64,000 bases of DNA from NCBI GenBank assembly GCA_008690995.1, contig VRMN01000003.1, positions 1,240,001 through 1,304,000 of the forward strand, given 5' to 3'. Below, one piece after another: positions 9,667 through 20,176 of the stretch (the first letter of the stretch is position 1; each line of letters starts with the position of its first letter). The position numbers and the translations under genes are program-made. The DNA comes from Porphyridium purpureum. Taxonomy: Eukaryota > Rhodophyta > Bangiophyceae > Porphyridiales > Porphyridiaceae. Below the pieces are notes generated by a model that was given only the letters and a program-made list of their open reading frames with translations, did no database searches and was not told where the DNA came from.

Positions 9667-10785
9667 TCATGCTTGCTCATCAGGATCGTTCTGGTCATAA
9701 TCGACTAGTTTTTCTCGCAAAGAAGCCACGCTTTCCTTTTCTGCATCAACATCCGGGTCGGGTTCGCCCTCATTCTCCGGGTCGACCCACGCGACTCTTG
9801 AGGGCGGGCGCCCGTGCTTTTTCCAGCACGTACTTTCTTCATGTCCTTTGATGCCACAAAAACTGCAAAGTTTGTCAGTTTTCGTAGCAAACCTCCTACG
9901 CGGTCCTTCAGCCTTCTGGAAGCCGGTAAGAATATCGTCACCCTTTCCGAAGAGGGTGCCCTTGTTGTAATCCATTCCTTTGAGTATGTGTGAGAACTTG
10001 AAAATTTTCTCTTCGGGATTGCGGGCCTGGATCAAGGTGAAGAGCGGTGAAAATGTCGACGCCATGATTGCGCGGGAGACGTGGCGGGCAAGGCCGTCGG
10101 GTGTGTTATCGGGTACGTCGAGTTCGCGTGCCTCGGCTTCCACAGCGGCTCTCAGCCTGACCAACGACTCGTGTCTCGATGGCGACGACGTGATAAACTG
10201 GTCGAGGTTGAGCCGGCTTAGTGCCAAAATACGCTGTTCTCTCTTATCGTTTGAGTCGAATGACGACTTGAGCATGGCAAGCATCGAGTCTAAGCGCTGG
10301 TGTTGGGCGCTCGACACGAGCGCTTCGGCGCTTCCGCCCAGAATAAGCGGAAGCGCGCTTCTCGCCGTAGAGTCGTCGATGCGGAATACCGTTCGCGCTT
10401 GTTCGAATTTTCGGTACCAAACGGCAAATGGCATGCCATTTGGCTCGCCAGTGAAGACATACCGCTCGAAGTATTTTGTAAAGGCGACTTCATTTGGACT
10501 CGAGGACGCGTTTCCTCTTCTCAGACCGCGCGACTCACCAGCTCCGCCAAGCTCGACGTAGTTTTTATCTTCGTTCCCCAATGAAGTCTGGGAGAATGCT
10601 CTGAATGAGTCCTGGATATTGCGCCCGTACTCGAAGTTTGGCACCCCGCGGAGGCGACAGTATCGCTGCCACGCGAGGAGGCTCGGCGGGCCACCGTTTT
10701 CTTTCAGTAGGTCGTACGACATAAGGCTCTCAACCATCATCATTTCAATGTCATCGTTCCCCATCTCGTCGGCAGTCCTTAGCAT
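9667..10785 (-). CDS. copia Gag protein
   Basis: A 372-residue frame ending in a CCHC zinc knuckle (CSFCGIKGHEESTCWKK) near residue 305, followed by a short acidic tail. It is directly followed by pol on the same strand. The gypsy element has inserted close to the 5' end of this frame. Confidence 0.88.
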   Translation of the reverse strand: MLRTADEMGNDDIEMMMVESLMSYDLLKENGGPPSLLAWQRYCRLRGVPNFEYGRNIQDSFRAFSQTSLGNEDKNYVELGGAGESRGLRRGNASSSPNEVAFTKYFERYVFTGEPNGMPFAVWYRKFEQARTVFRIDDSTARSALPLILGGSAEALVSSAQHQRLDSMLAMLKSSFDSNDKREQRILALSRLNLDQFITSSPSRHESLVRLRAAVEAEARELDVPDNTPDGLARHVSRAIMASTFSPLFTLIQARNPEEKIFKFSHILKGMDYNKGTLFGKGDDILTGFQKAEGPRRRFATKTDKLCSFCGIKGHEESTCWKKHGRPPSRVAWVDPENEGEPDPDVDAEKESVASLREKLVDYDQNDPDEQA

Positions 10786-10961
10786 GTCCTCGACAATTTC
10801 ATTCTTCGCTTTGACGTCGAGCCATGGGAAGCGCTCTGCTGCGCGTTCAGGCCGGGATGCTGGTACCTGTGTGTCGAGTGCCGGGCTTGATCTCTGCTTC
10901 TCTGGTACCGTCGAGGATGCGCCCGCCCGAGACGAATGAGCGCCTCGTGTCCTCGAAGATA

Positions 10962-10965
10962 CAGG
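10962..10965. repeat. Target-site duplication of the gypsy element, left copy
   Basis: CAGG precedes the left gypsy LTR and is repeated at 17679-17682 directly after the right LTR. A 4-bp duplication makes the LTR ends TGCTGTG and CATAGCA, a near-perfect terminal inverted pair. Confidence 0.8.
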
Positions 10966-11243
10966 TGCTGTGTACTACACCCGCAGCCACTACAACCCCT
11001 CTCTCACCTACAGGCACCCGCCCGGATCGAACCCCGACACCAACGGCACACCAACCTCTCCTCGCACTTCGGTACCTCCTTTACTTTTCGTTTAGCTCGG
11101 GCCGCACGGCGGCGTGGATTATATACTGCCGCAAAGCCCTGGATCTAACTCAGTGGTGGGTTTGGATGGGGTTTTGGAGGGTGGACTGTACTATGGAGTA
11201 CAGGTGCTACATGTGTACAGTGCATGGGGTGTACAGCATAGCA
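10966..11243 (-). repeat. gypsy 3' LTR
   Basis: A 278-bp direct repeat of 17401-17678. On the minus strand a TATA element (TATATAA, 11125-11119) lies downstream of a cluster of GTACAG-type motifs at 11185-11236, one of them an exact GTACAGTG at 11215-11222. Confidence 0.93.
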
Positions 11244-12120
11244 CATCTCCCCCACCGCCTCAACCGCTTGTGCGCGCTCGGGGACCGGGAAGAGAGGAAA
11301 GGGAGGCTGGCTAGCCCGGAGGAAAACCACGCGGGAAACCGGGCAAAGGGGTCGCGGAAAACGACCGCCGGCCAGCCCCAAACAAGCAAAAAATATTGTG
11401 AACGACGGAAAACCCATGCGACCCGGGTGTACGCGGCGGCGTCTTTGTACCTCTTTTCCGTGAGTTTTCGGTTTTCTGGTGCCGACTCCAGACGAGCACA
11501 TTCCGGTGATCCAAGGTTCCGAGATAGAGGTGCAGGCTCAAGCAACACTCAAGAGGAGTTGATTGAAGCCTTTTCCCGCGAGGGAGGGCGCTTGCGGAAA
11601 CCTCGGCGATATGCAACATTTGCCGACCCACCATGAACAGAAATTCCTGATTTGCGGCCAAACGACGCGGCGAAAGTGCGCGAAATGCAATATTGTAACC
11701 TAGATGAGGCCCACGAAGCCAGTCATCACCAAAGCAGAGCTTCTCTCGCCCTGGAACCTCCAGACACTCGTTGCTCATCCGTTGACACCGCCTGCCTCTC
11801 AACACCATATCCTCACTGTACCCACCCTGTGAGCCGATACGCCGATACGCCGATACGCCGATACGCCGATACGGATAAACGGATAAACGGATAAACGGAT
11901 AAACGGATAAACGGATAAACGGATAAACGGATAAACGGATAAACGGATAAACGGATAAACGGATAAACGGATAAACGGATAAACGGATAAACGGATAAAC
12001 GGATAAACGGATAAACGGATAAACGCCCTCCGCCTTTCTCACAGTCGAAGGTCGGGAAGGATAGAGAGGCAGCGCGAAAGGAGGCCGAGGCTCTTGCCAC
12101 ACGCCGGCGGCCCGGACCGA
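11244..12120. other. Gypsy 3' non-coding region
   Basis: The region between the gypsy pol end and the 3' LTR. A purine-rich tract on the minus strand abuts the LTR (11244-11262). The 8-bp tandem repeats fill 11833-12024. Frames here are by-products of the repeats or have no recognisable domain. Confidence 0.6.
11833..12024. repeat. Two adjoining 8-bp minisatellites inside the gypsy element
   Basis: Five copies of GCCGATAC (11833-11872) run directly into nineteen copies of GGATAAAC (11873-12024), all perfect and in phase. The tract lies between the end of pol and the 3' LTR. The shared CGATAC/GGATAAAC core suggests one unit arose from the other by slippage. Confidence 0.95.
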
Positions 12121-15100
12121 CTATAGAAAGCTCTCGCCCGACGTGGATCGCAATGCAGTGCCGCGGTGCAAGCTGCCGCGGTTGAACGCCCACACAAGGG
12201 CCGGCGGCAGGGCAGAGGAACTTTCCCACGTCCAGTCCTTCTTCCTTGCCCCCTTCCAAGCCACAAGATACTCGGCCCCGTCGCTCCGTTCGCGCCTGGC
12301 TTTCAGACCTGACACCTCAACGATGTCACCGTCGGCGTTTCCCAGGCTGGTCGAGCGCAATGTATCGTTGCTCAGTAGCGCTCGGTCCACTCTCTTCAGC
12401 CGTCGGCGATGCACGAAGAATTCTTTGCCGTCATGCGTCTTGAGCCATGCGCGATGCTCGTCAGCACGCTCAACTTCAAAAGGGCCTACCCAAGGGTCCG
12501 CCAGCTTTCGGCCCTCCCTGCCCAGCGGCGGCTTCCAAACGAACACACAGTCCCCCGGTTCAACGTCAACAATTCGACATGACGCGTTAAGCTCTCGACG
12601 TCGGGCGTCCCGGGTGGCATCATTTTCAACTACTGCGTTGTGCAAGGCCTCGAGCCTGTTGCGCAACAGAATCACAAAGGCGTCCTCCTTTCTTGCGCTG
12701 TCTTGTGGCGCTACTTCCCCTTCGGCGGCCGGGTTGAAGGGTCCCAGCCATGAATTGGCCTCTCGTCCGAACATGAGCTCGTAAGGCGTCCTCTGCGTCG
12801 TGCTGTGTCTAGTCTGGTTGAACGCGGCCACACAGGCAGGCAACCACAAATCCCAATCGTCCTCCGTGACCCACGAAGAAAGCATGTCGCAGAGTGTCCT
12901 GTTAAAGCGTTCGACCGCCCCGTTGGCTTGTGGGTTGTACGCTGTCGTAAACAGCTTTCTAACGCGCAGCATCTTGCATAACTGGCGTAGAACATCGGCT
13001 CGGAAACAGGGCCCGTTGTCGCTCAGAAGAGCTTCCGGTAGGCCAAAGATTGCAGCCCAACGATCCAAAAAAGCCTCGGCAATGGTCTCTGCCCGCTCGT
13101 CTCGCACACATATTGCTATGGTGAACCGAGTGAAAAGGTCGCTCACTACCAGGATTTTTGAATATCCAGTGCTTGTTCTCGGCGTTACCGTTAAAACGTC
13201 CGCAGCAACGACCTCGAACCGCCGGGTAACGACCCGCTTTCCCATGCGGTGGCTTGTGACAGGGGTCGGTGAGCCCTTTCGCGCGGCGCAAGTTCTACAT
13301 TGCTTTACGAACTCCAAGACGTCTTGCAGCCAGCCAGGCCACCAAAACTCCGCGTCGGATATACGTGCCGCCGTCTTGGACACTCCGAAATGCCCGCTGA
13401 AAGGTGCTGAGTGGTAGACATCTAAAATACTGCCCACTAGTCCATCAGGGACTACCTTGCGCGGTTTGTCTTTCAGCGCGGCCCACGCAAGTCCACTTTC
13501 GTCCAGATAGTACTCCGGATAGGAATATACTCGTGGGGACTTTTGCAATGCCGCGAGCTCTTTCGATAGCAGCTCGTCCTCCCTGTACGCTGCCTTGAGC
13601 CTCTCCGGAGATGGGAGCTCGTAGCCCACGGCTTGACCAATCGCGTGCGGATCATCTTCATCTGTCGGTACTGCAGAATCCTCTGCGACGGGATCTCGTC
13701 GCGCACGCGTGCGCACTGCGTTCAGTTCGAGACGTGACAGTGCGTCCGGCACTCGATTCAAGCGGCCTTTAACATGCTCGATGGTAAACGAAAAGTCCTG
13801 AATTGTCAGTGCCCAGCGCGCCAGCCTTCCTCTTGGCTCTTTCATGGACAGGAGCCAACGGAGAGGTTCATGGTCAGTGCGAATGCGTACGGTTGTGCCG
13901 AAAACATAGTGTCGTACCTTTTTGAGACACCAAACTACTGCAAGGCACTCCAGCTCGGTGACCGTATAATTTTGCTCCGCCGACGTCAAAGTCCGCGACA
14001 AAAAAGAGATTGGCGCAAGCTTCCCGTCCGGCATCTCCTGATACAACGCACCGCCCAGTCCTATCTGAGAGGCGTCGGTGTCGAGAACCTTTGGCGCGTT
14101 CGGATCCGCCAACACCAGCATCACTTTGTCCGACGTGAGCACCTCTTTGAATCCGTCGAAAGCGCAGCGCGCGTCTTCCCCAAAGCGTGCCTGCCAGCCG
14201 GCGCACTCTAGATCTGTATTGCGGTGTGCCTTCTTTGCATTGACGTCCAAGCCATCCAGCGCTCTCCGGAGCGGCGCCGCGCGATCCGAGAACCTGGGTA
14301 TGAAGTCCCTGAACCAATTCACAAGCCCTAAGAAACGCAGCAGCTCTGTTGGGCCCTTAGGGTAAGGCCACTTGAGAATGGCTGCCGTACTTTTTCCCCC
14401 CCGGCCGAATGCGGCCTTCTTCCACTTCATGTCCCAGGAAACTGAGCCTTGCCGTAGCGAATTTGCACTTTTGCAGGGAAAATGTCATGTTCTCTTCCTG
14501 GAACTTGCTTAGCACTACGTCTAGGACCTCCAAATGTTTTTCTATCGTTTTGGTCCCTGTCAACATATCGTCTAGGTACATCAGGATGTGTTTCCATCGA
14601 AGCGACCCAAGTATCGTGTTCACAAGTCTCTGGAAGGTAGCGGGCGAGTTTCGGAGGCCCTGTGCAAGGACTGTGTAGCGGAACAGTCCCTCCGCCGTTA
14701 TCATACCGGTGAAGTCCCGCGAGGACTCCGCGAGGGGAACTTGGAAGAAACCGTCAGCCAGGTCCATCACAGAGAAGACTCCACACGGGAGGAAGCGTCC
14801 CATCCAATCTAAGCATTCGCGCACGTCAGGGATTGGGTATCTATCTGGAACGGTGTGGCTGTTCAATTGGCGGAAATCCGTAGTCAGCCGCCACTTACCG
14901 TTTGGCTTTCGAATGATAACGTTCGCGCTGGCATATGGGCCCGAGCAAGGCTCGAGGATGCCCAAAGATAATAAACGCTGGACTAGCGTGCTCTCGGCCT
15001 CTCTTTCAACTTCAGACAATCTACGCAGGCGGGCCGGGGTAAGACGTGCGCCTGGATCAATAGCAATGGAGTGCTCAGTAGACCGTGTGCGACCTGGACG

Positions 15101-15907
15101 GTCCCGGAACACCCTCCAGTGCTTGAGCAACACCGCCCGAAGACCACTTTGGTGAAGCACGTCTACGTGGCTGAGGTCTACATCCATAATGCGAGCACGC
15201 GTCTCCTCTTCGTCCTCTTGCATTACGTTTGGACTCCCGAGCTTACTTGCGTCTCTTTGCTCTACCCCAACGCAATCAATTAAGTTCAGTGATTTTGCAG
15301 GCGCTCCCTCTAAGAGGCGAATCGTGGCGCCGTCTTTCATTTCGAGCTCGCCCTTGCCAAAGGAAAGCGCGTTAGCATTAGCAACCCAGAAATCCCATCC
15401 CAGGATAAGATCTTCGATAAGATCTTCAGCAACTAATGCGCGCACCTGGTACATTGACTGGCCAATTTGTAGCTGAAGCTCTGATGCTCCGACAATACCG
15501 AGGGAGCTTCCGCCTGCAGTTCGACACTCCTGCGCCACGTCCTGTATTACGGCTCCTAGAGAACTGACCCACTTTGCTCGCGCATATACACCGGCAATCC
15601 CTACAGCACCCGTGTCGGCAAGAGCATCTACGGCAGATCCCGAGACCTTGACAGGCGTGCGACCCGATCGCATGACACGTGCTTTGGCCAACACGCGCAC
15701 GTACGGGACTCTGCCAGAAGCAGATTCCACCAGATGGTTTAAGACTTCCAAGGTTGGACTCGCTCGCAGGATTCGCTTCGGCCCTAGAGCTAGATCATCA
15801 ATCACGGAACTTGTTCGAATTTCGGTGTTCTCTTCACCTACGCTGGGCTTGCGATATCCCAACGCTTCCATGGCCTCATCCACGGCCCTCCCATTCCACG
15901 CTACCAC
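12121..15907 (-). CDS. gypsy Pol region with chromodomain
   Basis: Parts in order on the minus strand are a retropepsin-like protease (ALADTGAVGIAGV), reverse transcriptase with LMYLDDMLTG, RNase H (VLDTDASQIGLGG), integrase with a zinc-binding segment (HFGVSKTAARI) and acidic core, and a C-terminal chromodomain (EYLVAWKGARKKDWTWE). The chromodomain places it among chromoviruses, which use it to target integration to marked chromatin. The coding region is not one continuous frame; about one break. Confidence 0.9.
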
Positions 15908-15919
15908 GCGTCCGCGTAG

Positions 15920-17131
15920 TCACTCGCTCGCAGGCGCCGCCGAGGTAGCTCTGCGCACCGGTGCTGGCGCCAGGCAGTCTCCGGCATAGTGTCCTGTCCC
16001 TTGGCAGCGGCGACACCCCACTCGATCCGAGTTGGCCATTAAACGGTTCCCCCCGATTCCGGGCACGCCCAAAACGGCTGCCACCCGGTCCGCCAGGAAC
16101 TCCACTTCGATCAACTTTTGATCCTCTGTCTCCTTCGCCGGGTCAGGAGGTACACCCCCAAGATTTGGTTCGGAATCATGAAGTACATTGACCGCAGCCC
16201 CCGGTGGACGGAAAACCGGTCTCCCTTGGGCAAAGCTTCGTCCCTTCTCCAGTGTCGACCCGTAGTTTTTCTCCAACGGTAAAATCATTCCGAAGAATGT
16301 TTCTGTGGCAGCGTGGAGACGACCCATCTGTTGAATATCTCGAGGAAGTCCTCGAACAAAGTCGCTCTTCATCGACGCCTCGGATTTCCCAAGAGCAGCG
16401 CCGAGCTCGTACACGGCGCGGTGATAGTTTGCCACTGACTCGCCCTTCGTCCATTTCCTCTCGCAGTACTCTTGTTCCACAGATTCCAAAAGCTGAGGAG
16501 ACCAGAAAACCGAACGCGCCCACGCCCAACGCTGCTGAGCCGAGTACTCCGTCGCAAGCTCGCCGTTCTTCTCGGCAGTGCGATAAACCTGCTCAGCCGA
16601 ATCCGCAAAAGCTAGAACCACAAACTTTGCCGTGAGGTCGGCTGGAATGTGGCGACATGCTTCCACCCAGGTCAAATACGTGGTTTCGAACCTGAGATCA
16701 CGCGCGTGACGGATGCGACAGTCTTTCATCTCGAGAATGACCGACCTCTTCATTTCTTGCTCGAGTTTGATGAGCCGGAGCTCCTCAGTGGACATTGTCA
16801 ACAGGCTCGAACCATCAGAGACCGCCAGTGCAGTCCCGATTCTGGACGCGCGGCTGGGCTCCCCCGGTGGCTCGGCACCATGTTCGGCGGATCTTGGCCG
16901 AGAACCGCGATCCTGCGCGTCCGCAATCGTCGGTTCGTCCAGCTGCGGTCCGAGACGCTGAACGATCATCTCCATTCTCTGACGTATCTGGTCAATGCTT
17001 TCGCGCAGCTGCTCCTGGCCGGATGCGATCAGCTCTACACGTCCCTGGAGTGCCGCCACATCAGCCGTGACGCTCGCTACAGTTGGACGCCCGGCCATTT
17101 CCCCCAAGATATCCGACAGGCGTCCGGACAT
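15920..17131 (-). CDS. gypsy Gag protein
   Basis: A 403-residue frame with a predicted coiled-coil N-terminus, a capsid-like central region and one CCHC zinc knuckle (CRRCQGTGHYAGDCLAP) near the C-terminus. It is followed by pol on the same strand. Confidence 0.88.
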   Translation of the reverse strand: MSGRLSDILGEMAGRPTVASVTADVAALQGRVELIASGQEQLRESIDQIRQRMEMIVQRLGPQLDEPTIADAQDRGSRPRSAEHGAEPPGEPSRASRIGTALAVSDGSSLLTMSTEELRLIKLEQEMKRSVILEMKDCRIRHARDLRFETTYLTWVEACRHIPADLTAKFVVLAFADSAEQVYRTAEKNGELATEYSAQQRWAWARSVFWSPQLLESVEQEYCERKWTKGESVANYHRAVYELGAALGKSEASMKSDFVRGLPRDIQQMGRLHAATETFFGMILPLEKNYGSTLEKGRSFAQGRPVFRPPGAAVNVLHDSEPNLGGVPPDPAKETEDQKLIEVEFLADRVAAVLGVPGIGGNRLMANSDRVGCRRCQGTGHYAGDCLAPAPVRRATSAAPASE

Positions 17132-17386
17132 AAATCAGATAATCAGTCAGTCCCTAGAAATCAAACGCAAAAGTGTGCAATGCGTGTGCTGAAGCCACCC
17201 GGCTTCCCACACAAGTTCAAAAACCAAACAGAACTATCTTTTCAAAGCCACCCGACTTCAAACGAGACACCAGAGCCACCCGACCTGGCACCTCTCCCCC
17301 ACGTCGCCCTGGTTCCGGGCCACCCGACCACCAACCAGACCGGCCCGCGCGCTCCCACAAGAAATTACTCAAGAATGGGGCAACGC

Positions 17387-17400
17387 TAATTCTAGAATTA
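17387..17400. other. 14-bp perfect palindrome next to the gypsy 5' LTR
   Basis: TAATTCTAGAATTA directly abuts the inner edge of the 5' LTR, where the primer-binding site of a Ty3/gypsy element should lie. I see no convincing match to a tRNA 3' end there. Confidence 0.5.
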
Positions 17401-17678
17401 TGCTGTGTACTACACCCGCAGCCACTACAACCCCTCTCTCACCTACAGGCACCCGCCCGGATCGAACCCCGACACCAACGGCACACCAACCTCTCCTCGC
17501 ACTTCGGTACCTCCTTTACTTTTCGTTTAGCTCGGGCCGCACGGCGGCGTGGATTATATACTGCCGCAAAGCCCTGGATCTAACTCAGTGGTGGGTTTGG
17601 ATGGGGTTTTGGAGGGTGGACTGTACTATGGAGTACAGGTGCTACATGTGTACAGTGCATGGGGTGTACAGCATAGCA
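17401..17678 (-). repeat. gypsy 5' LTR
   Basis: A 278-bp direct repeat of 10966-11243, identical by eye. It is followed by the CAGG target duplication at 17679-17682. Confidence 0.93.
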
Positions 17679-17827
17679 CAGGGGAAGTTGGGGCGGCTTC
17701 TCCCTCACTGGACATTCTGACCCGTCAGCAGACCGCTAATCGCTTCACTCAGGCCCGACTCCTTGCTGGATAGATCAAAGAAAGCGGACGAAGAGAGCAA
17801 ACGGGCAAGCACAAGTGAATTTCGAAA

Positions 17828-18245
17828 TGTCACAAAAACCGGTTTTACGGGGTTTTGTGCCCCGGAGAGACCGCGAAGGCGTAGGGAAGAACTGCTACAC
17901 GTCAGGCAGTGGGCCCGCCACCACGGACGTGAGGTCGGTCTGCAGGAGGTGATCTTCAGAATCCCTTGCTGCTTATAAGGACAACAAACCCTTTTTAACT
18001 AAATGTTCTTCACTACGCTCATCTCTGGTCCTCCTTTTTTTCCCGTCATTAGCTTGCGGGAGACGGAGTCCACTTTATATACTTCGCACGAGGTGACCGC
18101 TGTACGCCGGGCTGGCGTGGGACGAGATCCTGCGTGAGAACTATCTTGCGAGGCTCGGCATGATCCCGTGCCTGTCGACAGCCCGGAGAAGCGATGCGAG
18201 GTGCATCTCTTAGTACAGTGGCTTGGAAGAGTGAACTTTCTGACA
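17828..18245 (-). repeat. copia 5' LTR
   Basis: A 418-bp direct repeat of 6089-6506, with GACCT at 18246-18250 completing the target duplication. It carries the same TATA element and GTACAGTG motif (18213-18220), here in the transcriptionally active 5' position. Confidence 0.93.
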
Positions 18246-18250
18246 GACCT

Positions 18251-18772
18251 GGAGTCACCTTGTCACGGCGCGCCACGAGATTTGGCGATTTTTGCCAATG
18301 TCATCATGGAGTGACAAAGATACAAAATGGTCCCTCAATCAAAATCTTAAATACGACAAAAGAATCCGGTGCGGGCGCAAAGTTGGCTTTCGCGTGCGCA
18401 CCAGTTGTGCTGTCGCGAAGGGGAGCGGCAAGCATGCCATTGGTCTGTCGAAGAAGCAAGAAAGCCGTGGTTCCATGTGGACACCGCGGCTTGACTGTTT
18501 TTTGTCGTTGATTTAGTGGCTCGAACAGAAATCCTCGCCAACATTCAATCAGTGAGGATTCGTGCGCGAACGTGCGAGCCGTGCAATCTGGATTGAAGTT
18601 TATGCGTCTCATTCATGATAACCCGCCGCAAGAATCTTCTCTGACTACCGCAAGCTTCTACGAGATTCAAACGCCTGCTCCGGCACCTGCGCAGAACTGA
18701 TTTGCGAAATCGCTCTCGGCACACCCATTGCGTCCAACTTTCTGCGAAAGTTTCATTTCGGGGCAGCGTAGT
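18251..18772. other. Intergenic flank of the copia element
   Basis: About 520 bp between the element and the LEA-like relic. It continues one arm of a hairpin that was split by the insertion (AAGGTGAC on the left, GTCACCTT on the right). No gene is supported here. Confidence 0.4.
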
Positions 18773-18860
18773 CTACTCAGTCGGTCTTATTGCATCAGCA
18801 GCGTCCTCCAGCATGTCTGCGGCCCTGTGCGCAGCATCCTCCCCGCTGTCTTTTACGCTC
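18773..18860 (-). pseudogene. C-terminal relic of an LEA-like gene
   Basis: The minus strand reads KDSGEDAAHRAADMLEDAA followed by DAIRPTE and a stop. This resembles the end of the 63-aa protein at 5561 (AQNTADKAGNTMENAANAVKPKK region). A stop codon lies in frame just upstream at about 18861. A further LEA-like stretch (SVADWEAKQTLEEKDAVYKG) is found in another frame around 18940-19010. So it looks like a frameshifted, decayed paralogue. The match is by eye and short. Confidence 0.35.
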
Positions 18861-19350
18861 TATTTAACATCGCGCCCATGATGAAAACTCTGCTCCTCAT
18901 TTTTCTTCTTTTCGGGCCCAAGATCCACTGTGGTGGCCCTTGTACACTGCGTCCTTCTCTTCGAGTGTTTGCTTCGCTTCCCAATCTGCTACGCTCTTCA
19001 ATATCTCGCATTCGCAGCCTTCCCAAGTTCAAAGTCGGACGTGCGGCTCATTGCGTCCCGTCGTACAGTCGTGGCAATGGTGGGTACAAGTCCTGCGTGC
19101 CATTGTTCACGGAGTCATCTTCGCGCGAGAAAGGCAGCACTGTGTGCTTCATTGTGCCAGCTACGTCAGATGATTCAATGTACGGAGCCGTACCTTTTCT
19201 TCGCTCGCTCGCTCTGACTACGTGGAAGATGACATGTGGAACAATTGTCCCTAGCAAGAATCATCGCGTGCCTCCAGATGGAAGGGCTAAAAACTACTGC
19301 TGGTGCCAGCGCAACCAGGACTCAGGAGCGGGGTGTCGCGTTCTCAGGGG

Positions 19351-19357
19351 TATAAGA
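19351..19357 (+). promoter_or_regulatory. TATA box of the 111-aa LEA-like gene
   Basis: TATAAGA lies about 125 bp upstream of the ATG at 19481. It closely matches the TATA element of the related gene at 5561-5752. Confidence 0.6.
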
Positions 19358-19480
19358 AGACAGCGGACTCTTCGGGCAAAGTGGAAGGCAGAGGACAAGC
19401 GCCGACGTTGACGAGCCTCAGAGATTTTCCAACATTTGAAGTATTGCCGAGGAAACGATTCTACTATCTTTTGAGAGAAA

Positions 19481-19816
19481 ATGGCAGAGACGCAGAACAA
19501 GACCCTCACCGAACAGGTGACTGGTGCGATGAACCAAGCATCGGAAACGATTCAAAACGCGCTCGGGCTGGCGCAGCCCGAACCGACGCCCGGTGAGGTT
19601 CGCAAGGAGGAGCTTGAGAATGCCCGCAATGCGGGATCTGAGGCTGTGAACAGCGCTGCAAACGCCATGGGTGCTGCAAAGGACGAGGCCAACGACGCCG
19701 TCAAGTCTGACGCCGAGCAAGCGAGGAAGGATGCCGAGAACGCCAAGCAGACGGTCACAGACAAAGTAGACTCTGCTCGACAGACCGTTGCAGAGAAAGT
19801 AAGCCCGAACAACTAA
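19481..19816 (+). CDS. LEA-like amphipathic protein, 111 aa
   Basis: A hydrophilic protein dominated by Ala, Glu, Lys, Asp and Thr. From residue 35 on there are repeated 11-residue-like blocks such as AANAMGAAKDEANDAVKS and DAENAKQTVTDKVDSARQTV. This is the pattern of group 3 LEA and apolipoprotein-type helices: unfolded in solution and helical on membranes or on drying. There is no signal peptide or membrane segment. It belongs to a small cluster with the genes at 5561 and 20177 and the relic at 18773, now split by the copia insertion. A desiccation or osmotic-stress role is an inference from family behaviour. Confidence 0.8.
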   Translation: MAETQNKTLTEQVTGAMNQASETIQNALGLAQPEPTPGEVRKEELENARNAGSEAVNSAANAMGAAKDEANDAVKSDAEQARKDAENAKQTVTDKVDSARQTVAEKVSPNN

Positions 19817-20176
19817 GAGCAGTTTGGTTGCCGCGAGCAAACAAGACTCGGCTTGATGAAACTGTTGCGATTCCGTGCTTCCACGTGGAATGTCGGCCGC
19901 TTGACGATTCCCGCAAGGCAACGTCGTAAAACGCAAACGGTAAAGAACGTTCTAGCTACTCTGCAAAATCGATTCAACCCGCGCTGGGATTTTTCTAACA
20001 ACGGTGCCTGCAAGTGAACTACGATTATCGTGGAAACATCGTTGGCTCGGGATTCAGTGAGGCGTGGAGGGCGGCATCGGATAACAGGTGAAAATCGGGA
20101 AAGTTAGCGAGAAGGTGCATCAAACGGTCAGAGAGAGATTCGGAAAGGGCGTGGATCGGCACAGCAACATTACAAG

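Larger units (their letters stand above)
10966..17678 (-). mobile_element. Ty3/gypsy chromovirus nested in the copia element
   Basis: A minus-strand element of 6.7 kb. The 5' LTR is 17401-17678 and the 3' LTR 10966-11243 (278 bp each, identical by eye), with a CAGG target duplication. Gag is at 15920-17131. The pol region at 12121-15907 encodes protease, reverse transcriptase, RNase H and integrase with a C-terminal chromodomain, so it belongs to the chromovirus branch. A purine-rich tract abuts the 3' LTR. The pol reading frame is not continuous, suggesting about one break. It inserted into the copia element and is therefore the younger of the two. A tandem-repeat tract fills part of the region between pol and the 3' LTR. 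Confidence 0.95.
6089..18245 (-). mobile_element. Ty1/copia LTR retrotransposon carrying a nested gypsy element
   Basis: The element lies on the minus strand. Its 5' LTR is 17828-18245 and its 3' LTR 6089-6506, each 418 bp, bounded by TGTCA...TGACA. They appear identical by eye, and a GACCT target duplication flanks the whole. Gag (9667-10785) and Pol (6613-9660) follow the copia order: protease, integrase, reverse transcriptase, RNase H. A 6.7-kb Ty3/gypsy element (10966-17678) has inserted near the 5' end of gag. Apart from that insertion the gag and pol frames are long and open. The element is therefore young, with about one break. It landed between LEA-like genes, about 190 bp upstream of a TATA box. 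Confidence 0.95.

Noticed and set aside
11025-11040. tRNA-like B box (GGTTCGATCC on the minus strand) in the gypsy LTR
   Set aside because: One base short of the consensus spacing, with no A box or foldable tRNA around it.
11833-12024. Possible CRISPR-like array
   Set aside because: Units are contiguous 8-mers without spacers and lie in a eukaryotic retroelement.
18728-19411. Plus-strand 227-codon frame
   Set aside because: No domain; it overlaps the LEA-like relic and the TATA box of the gene at 19481.
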